A stretch of 64,000 nucleotides of DNA from Paenibacillus pinisoli. Its GTDB lineage: Bacteria; Bacillota; Bacilli; Paenibacillales; Paenibacillaceae. Positions 16,394-24,806 of this stretch are shown here, piece after piece (position 1 is the first letter of the stretch; each line of letters starts with the position of its first letter). The notes under the pieces are model-generated. The model saw nothing but the letters and a program-made list of their open reading frames with translations, was not told the DNA's origin and made no database searches. The stretch is taken from assembly GCF_003605435.1 (NCBI RefSeq), contig NZ_QXQB01000004.1:434001-498000 (forward strand), given 5' to 3'. Made by a program: the position numbers and the translations under genes.

Positions 16394-18445
16394 TTACTGC
16401 TGTGATGATTTCGCAATGACCTCGACCGCGCCATTGTTTTTGAATGTGCGCAGAAGATTGCCCATGACAACCCGATCCGACATAGTCAGCTCAAGCTGAG
16501 CGGATTCCGTCATCGGCGCGCATATTGCCGAGTCGACCAGCTCGCCGGTATCGACAGCATAGCATTGTCCGTTCGCGGACAAGCCGTCTGCCGATGGAAT
16601 GTAGTAGCGGTGGCCGTCCGTCCATGAGCCGTTGCGCTGCGTCACAATCCGCGTCTCTTCCTTCTGATCGGTCAGGAGCGGCGATCCCAGCCATAACGGC
16701 TCGGATGTCGACAGGCCTAGCAGATGCATAAGAGTCGGCGTTATGTCGAGCTGTCCGCCGGCCTTCTCATAGGTATCCGCATGTGCGCCATCCGGAAGAT
16801 GGATTAGCATAGGGACGCTTTTAAGCAGCTGCTCGCGCTCCATTTTATTCGATGTATCCTTCATAAATCTGGCATATAGGTCCCAATCTAGAATGGAGTT
16901 GTCGTGGTCCCCGTACAGGACGAAAATCGTTTTGTCCCACAGCCCTTCGGCCTTTAGGCGATCGATCAGCTCTCCCAGCGCCGCATCCGCATAATGGATG
17001 ACCTGCAAGTAGTCGCCCATCATCGTATCGGTCAGCTCTTCTGTATCCAGCAGCTTCTCCGCAGCGGGAAGCTTGTAAGGGTGATGGCTGGTGAGGGAGA
17101 TCAGGAAGGCGTGGAACGGCTGGGGCAGCTCCGTAATGACATCCATCGATTGCCGGTAAAACGATTTGTCTCCCAGCGACCAGCCGAGACGTTCATCCAT
17201 TTCGTAATGCTTCATGCTGTAGAACTTGTCATATTTCATGTTGCTGTACATGACGTTGCGGTTCCAGAAGCCGCCCTGGTAAGGGTGGAACACATTGACG
17301 CTGTACCCTTCATTCTTCAGCTGCTTCGGCAAGCAGCCGTATTCATGCGAGGCGTACTGGATGAAGACGGAGCCGCTTTTCATCGGCTGCAAGGAGCAAT
17401 TGACGGCGAAATCGGCGTCGGATGTGCGCCCTTGAGCGGTTTGATGATAAAAGTTCGAGAAATACGCGCTTTCTTGGATCAGCTCATTGAGGACGGGCGT
17501 AATTTCTTTCCCGCCAATGGATTTGCCGATCATGAAGTTCTGCAGCGATTCTACTTGAACCATCAGCACATTGCTGCCCGCATAAGCGCCGAACAGGCTG
17601 TCGCTGCGTCCCAGCTCGGATCTCGCTGCCGCCCGATCTTCCATGAATAGCTGCGTATCGGAGCGCTGCTCCGCGGTTACAGGCTCGGCATTGAACCAGT
17701 TCAGCTTGGCATACCGGTACACATCATAGCCATGGAATCCAAGCGCGCCGGTCACGTTGTAGATCGATAGATTCCACCAGTTTTTTTCGAAAAGCCCCTT
17801 GGCCCATGTGTCCGTCGCATGATTCAGGTTGGTGAAGAAAAGCGAGAATCCGAGCATAAAAGCAGCTGCGCTGCATGCGATGCGAATACCGATTCTCCGC
17901 CAGCGGACTGCAGGCGCAGCAGAGGAGGGACGGTTCGATAAGACCGAACGGCCCTTCCATAGCACAAACACCGCATAGGGGATGATAATCAGCAGATCTG
18001 CAAACAACCGGAAATCCTTTGTCTTCATGAGCGCGGTGATGCTGCCTCCAAGCGACTCCACTTGACCCATCTGAAGCAGCACGGGCACGGTAATCAGATC
18101 CTGAAAGTAGCGGTAATAGATAACGTCCGCATACAGGATGAAGGACAATATCAAATTAAGCAGAACCAGAGCAATGAGCCTTCCGCGCGTAGGCAGAAGC
18201 AGCGTCCAGAAGGAAGCGAGCAGAATCGCGCCAGTCTCGATGATCTTGTCTGTTCTCGTCATGTCCATATAAGGGACGGACAACAGCTTGTTGAACCAAT
18301 ACAGCTTCATTAATATAGCGGCTGCAAAAAGAAGCAAATCCAGCGCTACCAAGCGGTCTAGCATGCGCAGTGAGAAGCCGAGCGCACGGCGAATCCAAGA
18401 TTTGTTGCTTTTTGGCCCTAAGCGTACGGCCGGTTGATCATTCAT
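16394..18445 (-). CDS. LTA synthase-family membrane sulfatase-fold protein
   Basis: A 683-residue protein with about five membrane segments in residues 30-205 and an extracellular sulfatase-like domain. Glu299 (VQVES), the nucleophile Thr341 (QGRTSDAD) and Asp513-His514 (YGDHDN) match the Mn-binding and catalytic residues of lipoteichoic acid synthase, which polymerises glycerol phosphate from phosphatidylglycerol on the outer membrane face. Several paralogues (LtaS, YfnI, YqgS, YvgJ primase) share this layout and cannot be told apart here. Its ATG overlaps the stop of the upstream methyltransferase gene as ATGA, implying translational coupling. Confidence 0.92.
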   Translation of the reverse strand: MNDQPAVRLGPKSNKSWIRRALGFSLRMLDRLVALDLLLFAAAILMKLYWFNKLLSVPYMDMTRTDKIIETGAILLASFWTLLLPTRGRLIALVLLNLILSFILYADVIYYRYFQDLITVPVLLQMGQVESLGGSITALMKTKDFRLFADLLIIIPYAVFVLWKGRSVLSNRPSSAAPAVRWRRIGIRIACSAAAFMLGFSLFFTNLNHATDTWAKGLFEKNWWNLSIYNVTGALGFHGYDVYRYAKLNWFNAEPVTAEQRSDTQLFMEDRAAARSELGRSDSLFGAYAGSNVLMVQVESLQNFMIGKSIGGKEITPVLNELIQESAYFSNFYHQTAQGRTSDADFAVNCSLQPMKSGSVFIQYASHEYGCLPKQLKNEGYSVNVFHPYQGGFWNRNVMYSNMKYDKFYSMKHYEMDERLGWSLGDKSFYRQSMDVITELPQPFHAFLISLTSHHPYKLPAAEKLLDTEELTDTMMGDYLQVIHYADAALGELIDRLKAEGLWDKTIFVLYGDHDNSILDWDLYARFMKDTSNKMEREQLLKSVPMLIHLPDGAHADTYEKAGGQLDITPTLMHLLGLSTSEPLWLGSPLLTDQKEETRIVTQRNGSWTDGHRYYIPSADGLSANGQCYAVDTGELVDSAICAPMTESAQLELTMSDRVVMGNLLRTFKNNGAVEVIAKSSQQ

Positions 18446-19587
18446 TGACGCTTCTCCCTTGGAGGAAGCGGGCCAAAGAATTGGTAGTAGTCGGTCTGAA
18501 TCCGGCCGTTGAACAGCTTCCGCTTCTTATCGGCGGGGCGGCCCATATAATGCTCGACCTGCTTGGACGGACTGATCGCAAATACGGACCATGTCGGGTA
18601 ATGCAGCGTCATAAGTCCGAATTGGCGCAGCGCCGCCTCGGCCTCAACGTCGTCGCCAAGTCTTTCGCCGTATGGCGGATTCGTGATGATGACGCCATAG
18701 TCGCCTTGCGGCTTGGCCTTCGCAACGGGGAGAACGCTGACTTTGATATCCTTTGCAAAGCCTGCGCGCTTGATCGCTTGCTCGGAAATTTCGATCGACC
18801 GGGGATCGATGTCGGAGCCGGCTATTTGCAGAGGAATATCGTCCTTGACCGCATCAAACGCTTCCTCGCGCGCAGCGTCCCACAGCTCTGCCGGAATGCG
18901 CTCCCATCTCTCGCTGTTGAAGCTGCGGCGCAGCCCCGGCGCGATGTTCCAGCCGATCATAGCAGCTTCCACCAGGAAAGTTCCAGATCCGCAGAACGGA
19001 TCGTAGAACGGTCTTTCCGCACGCCAGCGGCTCAGCAGAATGAGCGCAGCGGCCATCGACTCGCGAATCGGCGCTTCGTTCGAGACGAGGCGGTAGCCCC
19101 GCTTGTGCAGACCTGCGCCGGATGTATCCAGCGTCAGCAGCGCCTCGTCATTGAGCAGGGATACCTCGATGACATAACGGGCGCCGTTCTCGTCGAACCA
19201 TTCCGTGCCGTAGCGTTCTTTCATTTTTTCGACGACGGCCTTCTTCACAATGCTCTGGCAGGCAGGCACGCTGGACAGCTGCGATTTGTGCGAGCGTCCT
19301 TCGACCGGGAATTCCCCGTTGACCGGAATCCAGTCCGGCCAGTCGAGCGCTTTGGTTCCTTCGAACAGCTCCTCGAAGGTTGTGGCTTTGAATGTGCCCA
19401 TATTAATAAGAATCCGGCCTGCGGTGCGCAGCCACAGATTCGTTCTGCATATGTCCTCAGGCCCGCCCTTGAAATTCACGCGGCCATTCTCGACCTGCAG
19501 GTCGTGGTAGCCAAGCTCCTTCAGCTCTCTGGCGACGATGGCCTCGAGTCCCATGGGGGAAGTGGCGATTAATTGTAGTTGTTCCAT
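18442..19587 (-). CDS. THUMP-domain class I RNA methyltransferase (YpsC type)
   Basis: A 381-residue protein with an N-terminal ferredoxin-like/THUMP part and a C-terminal SAM-dependent methyltransferase domain. FCGSGTFLVEAA is the SAM-binding loop and NPPYGERLGDD the N-methylase NPPY motif for base amino groups. Family members such as RlmL/YpsC methylate guanine N2 in 23S rRNA; the exact target here is inferred from the family only. It is the first gene of a two-gene minus-strand operon with the LtaS-like gene (4-bp overlap). Confidence 0.9.
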   Translation of the reverse strand: MEQLQLIATSPMGLEAIVARELKELGYHDLQVENGRVNFKGGPEDICRTNLWLRTAGRILINMGTFKATTFEELFEGTKALDWPDWIPVNGEFPVEGRSHKSQLSSVPACQSIVKKAVVEKMKERYGTEWFDENGARYVIEVSLLNDEALLTLDTSGAGLHKRGYRLVSNEAPIRESMAAALILLSRWRAERPFYDPFCGSGTFLVEAAMIGWNIAPGLRRSFNSERWERIPAELWDAAREEAFDAVKDDIPLQIAGSDIDPRSIEISEQAIKRAGFAKDIKVSVLPVAKAKPQGDYGVIITNPPYGERLGDDVEAEAALRQFGLMTLHYPTWSVFAISPSKQVEHYMGRPADKKRKLFNGRIQTDYYQFFGPLPPREKRQ

Positions 19588-19628
19588 CTTGCACTCTCAT
19601 TTCCGTCACGATAATAATGGTTCTATTC

Positions 19629-19657
19629 TTGCTACGTTTCCTATAAAAACATACAAT
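19629..19657 (+). promoter_or_regulatory. Sigma-A-type promoter of the O-methyltransferase gene
   Basis: TTGCTA (19629-19634) and TACAAT (19652-19657) with a 17-bp spacer, about 58 bp before the ATG at 19716. Confidence 0.65.
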
Positions 19658-19715
19658 TAAGTATAGGTCAAACGGCCGTACATTTACAAATCAAACATAC
19701 GGGGAGCATGCGGCA

Positions 19716-20348
19716 ATGTCGATAGAAGAACAATACGTAGATTCATTATATAAAAAAGACGATCAACTGGAGCGCGTAAAAGAAGGGATCGCGAGCCACG
19801 GCATGCCGGACATCTCAGTGGCGGACGGCTACGGCAGGCTGCTGACGATGCTGGTCGGCATGTCGGGAGCCAAGTCCATCTTGGAGATTGGCGCCTTGGG
19901 CGGCTACAGCGGCATCTGCCTCGCGAGAGGGCTTGGCGAAGGAGGAACACTGCTGTCTCTGGAGCTGCTGCCGCATTATGCGGATGTCGCGCGCGCCCAT
20001 CTGGAGGAGGCGGGTTACGGTGACCGTGTGGATTACCGCATCGGCGATGCAAAAGAAAGTTTGGCCCGCCTGAAGGAAGAAGGCCGCACATTCGATTTCT
20101 TCTTTATCGACGCCGATAAGGAAGGCTACCCGATCTATCTCGATTACGCGATCGAACTGGCCAATCCGGGTGCCGTTATTGTAGCCGACAACATCCTGCT
20201 GCGCGGCAGAACGACTAACATGGACAAGCAAGGCCCGTCCGTGCTCGCGGTACGCAGCTTCAATGAAAGATTCGCAGCCGACCCGCGCCTGGAAAGCACA
20301 ATCCTCCCAGGCTATGACGGCCTCGCTATCGCGCGGGTGAAGGGGTAA
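19716..20348 (+). CDS. Class I O-methyltransferase (caffeoyl-CoA OMT / TrmR family)
   Basis: A 210-residue SAM-dependent O-methyltransferase. LEIGALGGYSGICLA (about residues 56-70) is motif I, FFFIDADKEGYP contains the metal-binding Asp pair, and VIVADNILLRG is the conserved post-motif segment. Bacillus TrmR of the same family methylates 5-hydroxyuridine in tRNA, but the family is broad. It is monocistronic, with its own promoter and a terminator at 20572. The sequence following the stop carries degenerate copies of the gene's last 40-50 bases (see repeat entry), so the C-terminus DGLAIAR may once have been longer. Confidence 0.88.
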   Translation: MSIEEQYVDSLYKKDDQLERVKEGIASHGMPDISVADGYGRLLTMLVGMSGAKSILEIGALGGYSGICLARGLGEGGTLLSLELLPHYADVARAHLEEAGYGDRVDYRIGDAKESLARLKEEGRTFDFFFIDADKEGYPIYLDYAIELANPGAVIVADNILLRGRTTNMDKQGPSVLAVRSFNERFAADPRLESTILPGYDGLAIARVKG

Positions 20349-20360
20349 TTATCAGGCCAG

Positions 20361-20550
20361 GCTGCGACGGTCTCGCCATCGGGCTAGTCGAGGGGGAATC
20401 TCCAAGTTGCGACTGCCTCGGGATCTCGTGAGCAATGGGATGATTTCCATGGTGCGGCGGGTTCGCGATTGTGCGAGTGCTGGACGGTTTCGCAATCGTG
20501 CGATCAGGTGGGGGATTTCCAAAGTAGACGGGTTAGCGATCGTGCGAGAG
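20361..20550. repeat. Degenerate tandem copies of the O-methyltransferase 3' end
   Basis: The gene end at 20311 (GCTATGACGGCCTCGCTATC) recurs in decayed form beginning near 20361, 20406, 20452, 20479 and 20524, at steps of about 50, 45, 46, 27 and 45 bases. Several copies end in ATCGTGCGA and, read in one frame or another, spell peptides close to DGLAIVR, the C-terminal peptide of the enzyme. This explains the sequence between the stop codon and the terminator. Confidence 0.7.
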
Positions 20551-20571
20551 AAGGAATTCCAGCATAGAGGA

Positions 20572-20609
20572 ACAGCCCAGAGAATTTCGATTCTCCGGGC
20601 TGTTTTTTT
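20572..20609 (+). terminator. Rho-independent terminator after the O-methyltransferase
   Basis: ACAGCCCAGAGAAT and ATTCTCCGGGCTGT pair across a TTCG loop with one mismatch, followed by seven T. Confidence 0.9.
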
Positions 20610-20654
20610 GTGCTTGGGTAAGGCACGCGGGATAGCGAGTTTGTGGGCTCGTGC

Positions 20655-21070
20655 TCTAAGCCGAGAAGTTCGGCTTAGGTCGTGCATGCGGGTGAGAAGT
20701 CAGCTGCAGGCCGAGAAACTCGGCATAGAGCGTGAACATCGCACGGAAAATGAGCTGCAAGCCGAGAAACTCGGCATAGAGCGTGTGCGCTGCGCGGAAA
20801 ATAAGCTGTAGTCCGAGAATCTCGGCATAGAGCGTGCGCATCGCACGGAAAATGAACTGTAGTCCGAGAAACTCGGCTTAGAACGTGCGCGCTACGTGGA
20901 AAATGAGCTGTAGTCCGAGAAACTCGGCATAGAGAGTGCGAGCGGGTGGGAAATGAAGATGTAAGCCGAGAAACTCGGCATAGTGCGTGTGCGATGCGCG
21001 GAAAATGAGCTGTAGGCCGAGAAACTCGGCATAGAGCGTGTGCACCGCGCGAAAAGTGAGCTGCAAGCCC
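20655..21070. repeat. 51-bp tandem array, eight units
   Basis: Each unit carries the hairpin CCGAG-AAA-CTCGG, followed by CATAGAGCGTG and, further on, GGAAAATGAGCTGTAG. The CCGAG starts are at 20661, 20711, 20762, 20813, 20864, 20915, 20966 and 21017, so the period is 51 bp (50 once). Because 51 is a multiple of three, several frames stay open across the array on the minus strand; these are by-products, with no ribosome site. There is no unique spacer between units, so it is not a CRISPR. Function unknown. Confidence 0.95.
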
Positions 21071-21083
21071 CCGCCACGACAGC

Positions 21084-21126
21084 AAAAAGCCGAGCCGTCC
21101 AGCAAAAGTTGCTGGATAGCTCGGCT
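21084..21126 (-). terminator. Terminator of the minus-strand MFS gene
   Basis: AGCCGAGC-CG-TCCAGCAA pairs with TTGCTGGA-TA-GCTCGGCT around a 3-base loop. Read on the minus strand it is followed by five T (21088-21084), 50 bases past the MFS stop codon. Confidence 0.9.
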
Positions 21127-21174
21127 CCCCGTGCGGCGCCAGCCGCTTGCAGCAAACCTCCATTTACTAAGAAG

Positions 21175-22401
21175 TCATGACGATGATGTTCCGTTGCCGC
21201 GTCTTGGCGAACGGTTGTGCAGCAGCGAGATCCAGACCCATACGCCGTTCAGCAGCATCAGGATGGCCGACATGACGAACAAGCCCTGAATGCCGATGTA
21301 GCCGGAGAGCGCGCCGCCCGTAATCGGGCCAATCATGTTGCCGAGGCTCATCGTGCTGCTGTTGAAGCTGTAAGCCCGGCTCTCCATGCCGTCGGGCGTA
21401 TGGACGCGTATCAGCGAGTTGACAGCCGGGATGAGTCCGCCGAGGAACAAGCCAAGTCCGAAGCGGGCGAGCAGCAGCATCAGCACGGAGTCGGCCAGCG
21501 CCTGCGGAATGAATGCCAAAGCCGCGCCTACCAGCGAGACAGCAAGCACCCGCTCCGCGCCGATCCGGTCGCTCAGCTTGCCGAGCAGCGGCGATGCGAG
21601 CATGTTCGACAGTCCGGTCACCGAACCGACGAAGCCGGCCAGGAACGCGATGTTCTCCAGCGAGCCATGAAGCTCCTGCACGAATAGCGGAATAAGTGTC
21701 ATCGGGCTCATCATCGCGAATTGGATGAGGAACGTCACGCCATAGAGAGACATGAGCTGGGGAATGCGGCTGATCCGCTTGAGCCCGTCTATGACGGAGG
21801 CTTGTACGCGGGTTGCGGCTTTTGCCAGGTCGAAAGATTCTTTTACGACAAAAAGAGCCAATAAGGACGCCAGAAATAGAAGAGCCCCCGTTATATAGAA
21901 GATAGGCCGGTAGCCTACAGCATCAACCAGAAGCCCGCCCATTAATGGGCCTAAGATCGTGCCCGCCATTGCGCCGGACTGGATCGTGCCCATGGCAAAG
22001 CCCATTCGTTCCTTCGGCGTTGTTGCCGAGATCAGCGCGATGGAAGCCGGATTAAAGCCGGAGATCGTGCCGTTCAGCATGCGGAGCAGCAGAAGATGCC
22101 AAGGATTTGTCGCAAAGCCCATCATGACCATGACGATGGCCATGCCGAAGCCTGAGCGAAGCAGCATCATTTTGCGCCCGTAACGGTCGGCAAGCTTGCC
22201 CCAAATCGGCTGAAAAATAAACGCCGTAACAAAGTTTCCTGCAAAAATAAAACCTGCCCATACCCCGATTTCATGAGGATCGGAGAGGCCAAGCTCGAAT
22301 TGCAAATAGAGGGTGAGAAACGGAATGATCATCGTCATGCCGCCCATAACGAGAAACTGTCCGAACCACAGCACAATTAGATTCTTTTTCCACTGTTCCA
22401 T
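21175..22401 (-). CDS. MFS transporter, drug-efflux type
   Basis: A 408-residue, 12-segment major facilitator protein. Motif A (GKLADRYGRK) follows segment 2, and a duplicated weaker version (LGKLSDRIGAERV) marks the second half. Length and layout match DHA1 multidrug exporters of Bacillota. No purine-rich ribosome site is visible before the ATG: the preceding bases read ATACTAACGCT. A TATGAT hexamer lies only about 12 bases upstream, so a very short or leaderless transcript is possible. Substrate not predictable. Confidence 0.9.
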   Translation of the reverse strand: MEQWKKNLIVLWFGQFLVMGGMTMIIPFLTLYLQFELGLSDPHEIGVWAGFIFAGNFVTAFIFQPIWGKLADRYGRKMMLLRSGFGMAIVMVMMGFATNPWHLLLLRMLNGTISGFNPASIALISATTPKERMGFAMGTIQSGAMAGTILGPLMGGLLVDAVGYRPIFYITGALLFLASLLALFVVKESFDLAKAATRVQASVIDGLKRISRIPQLMSLYGVTFLIQFAMMSPMTLIPLFVQELHGSLENIAFLAGFVGSVTGLSNMLASPLLGKLSDRIGAERVLAVSLVGAALAFIPQALADSVLMLLLARFGLGLFLGGLIPAVNSLIRVHTPDGMESRAYSFNSSTMSLGNMIGPITGGALSGYIGIQGLFVMSAILMLLNGVWVWISLLHNRSPRRGNGTSSS

Positions 22402-22787
22402 AGCGTTAGTATATCATAATCGTTCTGTTCTAATCGTTGCATAGTTGCGAGGCATAGCTTGCTGAATTGAGATGGATTGGGCTGACAGTCCGGCCAGCCC
22501 TACGTGAAGCTTGGCTGGATGTCAGGATGATGGGCGAGCGCGCGCTGGTATGCTAGGAAAGACAAGAGATGCATCTCCCCCCATAAAAGCACGTTTTTTA
22601 CATGAATAGCCGATGATATATAGAGGCAAACAAGCGGCTTAGGAGGGAACTTTCAAGCAATCTTCATGCAACTTTCCTTTGATTGTCATACTATTGTCAT
22701 AGGAACCAAAGCTACAGCGGTTGTTAGGGTTCGGGAAAAAGGGCATAATGTTAAGCAGAAGAAACTACATAGAAATGGGGAACGGGA
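22402..22787. other. 386-bp intergenic region between divergent MFS and heme genes
   Basis: No gene is seen. It holds an imperfect hairpin around 22478-22526 (CTGACA ... CCAGCC / GGCTGG ... TGTCAG, no T-run), direct copies of TTGTCATA near 22683 and 22694 (ATTGTCATA and ATTGTCATA), and the heme promoter listed separately. Confidence 0.6.
22721..22749 (+). promoter_or_regulatory. Putative promoter of the heme operon
   Basis: TTGTTA (22721-22726) and CATAAT (22744-22749) with a 17-bp spacer, 39 bp before the hemE start. Two ATTGTCATA copies just upstream could be regulatory. Confidence 0.55.
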
Positions 22788-23858
22788 ATGTCTTATAACG
22801 ACCGTTTCATTCGGGCAAGCCGGAAGGAACTTGTGGATCGCGTACCGGTATGGTACATGAGGCAAGCCGGGAGATATGATCCCGACTATCGCAAAATCAA
22901 AGAGAAGTATTCCTTGCTTGAAATATGCAAGCAGCCCGAGCTGGCTGCCGAGGTAACGCTCATGCCGGTGCGCAAGCTTGGCGTGGATGCGGCTATTCTG
23001 TATTCGGATATTATGAATCCGGTTGCGTCTATCGGGATAGATTTCGATATTGTCGCGAACATCGGTCCGGTTATTCATAACCCGATCCGTTCCGCGGCTG
23101 ACGTAGAACGTCTGAAGCCAATTGATGTAGAAGGCGATCTCGGGCATGTGCTGGAGACGATCCGCATTTTGGACCGCGAGCTGGAAGTGCCACTTATTAC
23201 ATTTGCGGGTGCGCCGTTTACGATTGCCAGCTATTTGATCGAAGGCCGCCCTTCGAAAAACTATCTTCGCACCAAAGAGCTGATGTATAGCGAGCCGGAA
23301 GTCTGGCATTCGCTTATGCATAAGCTTGGCGATATGGTCATCACTTATTTGCGTGCCCATATGGCTAACGGCGGCAAGGCATTCCAGCTGTTCGACAGCT
23401 GGGTCGGCGCGCTTTCGCCGGCGGACTTCCGCAAATTTGTGCTGCCAACGATCGAACGTATTTTTAGCGAGCTGAGCGATTTGCCGCAGCCGAAAATCTA
23501 CTTCCCGGGCGTGAGCTCGGGCGAGCTGCTGCCGGAGCTGCATAAGGTGAAAGCCAATGTCATCGGCCTCGACTGGCGCGTATCGATTGAAGAAGGCCGC
23601 CGCAGACTGAATCATCAATATGCGGTTCAAGGCAATCTGGACCCTACGATTCTGACAGCGCCTATGAGCGTGATTGAATCCTATGCAGCAGAGATTATCG
23701 ATCAAGGCATTCAGGAGCCGGGCTTTATTTTCAACCTGGGCCACGGCCTGTTCCCGGAAGCGTCGCTGGAGAAGCTTGCAGAACTGACGGCATTTATCCA
23801 CTCGTATTCTGAAAAAGCAATTGCGGCACAGAACAAAGAGGAGGCTCGCAATGTCTAG
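22788..23858 (+). CDS. hemE: Uroporphyrinogen decarboxylase
   Basis: A 356-residue protein of normal family length. The N-terminal RVPVWYMRQAGRYDPDY contains the conserved arginines that bind substrate carboxylates, and ILYSDIMNP carries the catalytic Asp. It decarboxylates the four acetate arms of uroporphyrinogen III to give coproporphyrinogen III in the cytoplasm. It is the first gene of a tight hemE-hemH-hemY operon. Confidence 0.97.
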   Translation: MSYNDRFIRASRKELVDRVPVWYMRQAGRYDPDYRKIKEKYSLLEICKQPELAAEVTLMPVRKLGVDAAILYSDIMNPVASIGIDFDIVANIGPVIHNPIRSAADVERLKPIDVEGDLGHVLETIRILDRELEVPLITFAGAPFTIASYLIEGRPSKNYLRTKELMYSEPEVWHSLMHKLGDMVITYLRAHMANGGKAFQLFDSWVGALSPADFRKFVLPTIERIFSELSDLPQPKIYFPGVSSGELLPELHKVKANVIGLDWRVSIEEGRRRLNHQYAVQGNLDPTILTAPMSVIESYAAEIIDQGIQEPGFIFNLGHGLFPEASLEKLAELTAFIHSYSEKAIAAQNKEEARNV

Positions 23859-24801
23859 CAACGAACATAAAATCGGCGTACTTGTTATGTCATATGGAAC
23901 GCCGGAGTCGATGGACGACGTAGAAGCTTACTACACTCACATTCGCCGCGGACATCCGCCGACGGAGGAACAGCTGAAGGAGCTGACGGACCGCTACGAA
24001 GCGATTGTCGGCGGCGTATTCCCGCTCCGCGAGAATACGAACGGCCAAGTCGCCGGCCTGCAAGACAAGCTGGATACCTTGGCGCCGGGCCAATATGTAT
24101 GTTACCAAGGACTGAAGCATGCCCGTCCTTATATCGAGGATGGCGTAGAAGAGATGGCCAAGGACGGCATTCGCCGCGCTGTAGGCATCGTGCTCGCTCC
24201 TCATTTTTCTACCATGAGCGTAGGAAGCTACATCAAGAGAGCAAAGGAGAAGGCGGAGGAGCTTGGGATCGCTATGTCCTTTGTCGAGCAGTACCACTTG
24301 CATCCGAAGCTCATTCAAGCCTTGACCGAGCGTGTGGTGAACGGCTTGGGCGTGGTCGCGGAGTCAGCTGGCGCTGAAGCGAAGACGAAGGTGTTGTTCA
24401 GCGCGCATAGCTTGCCTGAGAAGATCAGAGAGCTAGGCGATCCGTACGAGAAGCAATTGCTTGAGACTTCAGCTGCCGTAGCTGAAGCGGCGGGCGTGAA
24501 GGATTGGCAGTTCACATGGCAAAGCGCCGGCCGAACTCGCGATCCTTGGCTTGGTCCGGATATTTTGGAGACGTTGGAGACCATCGCGGGAGAAGGCGTA
24601 AAAGCGGTGCTTGTAGCGCCTGTCGGATTCGTCTCGGACCATCTTGAAGTGCTCTACGATCTGGATATTGAAGCAAAGGCGGAAGCGGAGAAAATCGGCA
24701 TTACGCTGGAGCGTATTGCGATGCTGAACCGCGATCCGCTATATATGGAGACATTGGCCGAGTCGGTGCAAGCCGCTAGTGCCGGGAACGGAAAGGAATG
24801 A
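23851..24801 (+). CDS. hemH: Ferrochelatase (coproporphyrin ferrochelatase type)
   Basis: A 316-residue ferrochelatase. His186 in FSAHSLP and Glu in SDHLEVLYD are the metal-insertion residues; QSAGRTRDPWLGPDI is also conserved. In Bacillota this enzyme (also called CpfC) inserts iron into coproporphyrin III. The ATG at 23851 overlaps the hemE stop by 8 bases and has AGAGGAGG upstream; a longer reading from 23821 lies inside hemE. Confidence 0.96.
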   Translation: MSSNEHKIGVLVMSYGTPESMDDVEAYYTHIRRGHPPTEEQLKELTDRYEAIVGGVFPLRENTNGQVAGLQDKLDTLAPGQYVCYQGLKHARPYIEDGVEEMAKDGIRRAVGIVLAPHFSTMSVGSYIKRAKEKAEELGIAMSFVEQYHLHPKLIQALTERVVNGLGVVAESAGAEAKTKVLFSAHSLPEKIRELGDPYEKQLLETSAAVAEAAGVKDWQFTWQSAGRTRDPWLGPDILETLETIAGEGVKAVLVAPVGFVSDHLEVLYDLDIEAKAEAEKIGITLERIAMLNRDPLYMETLAESVQAASAGNGKE

Positions 24802-24806
24802 ATAGA

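Noticed and set aside
20656..21163. Long open frames on the minus strand across the 51-bp array
   Set aside because: They exist because 51 is a multiple of three; several frames are open at once, all repeats of the same 17-residue peptide, with no ribosome site.
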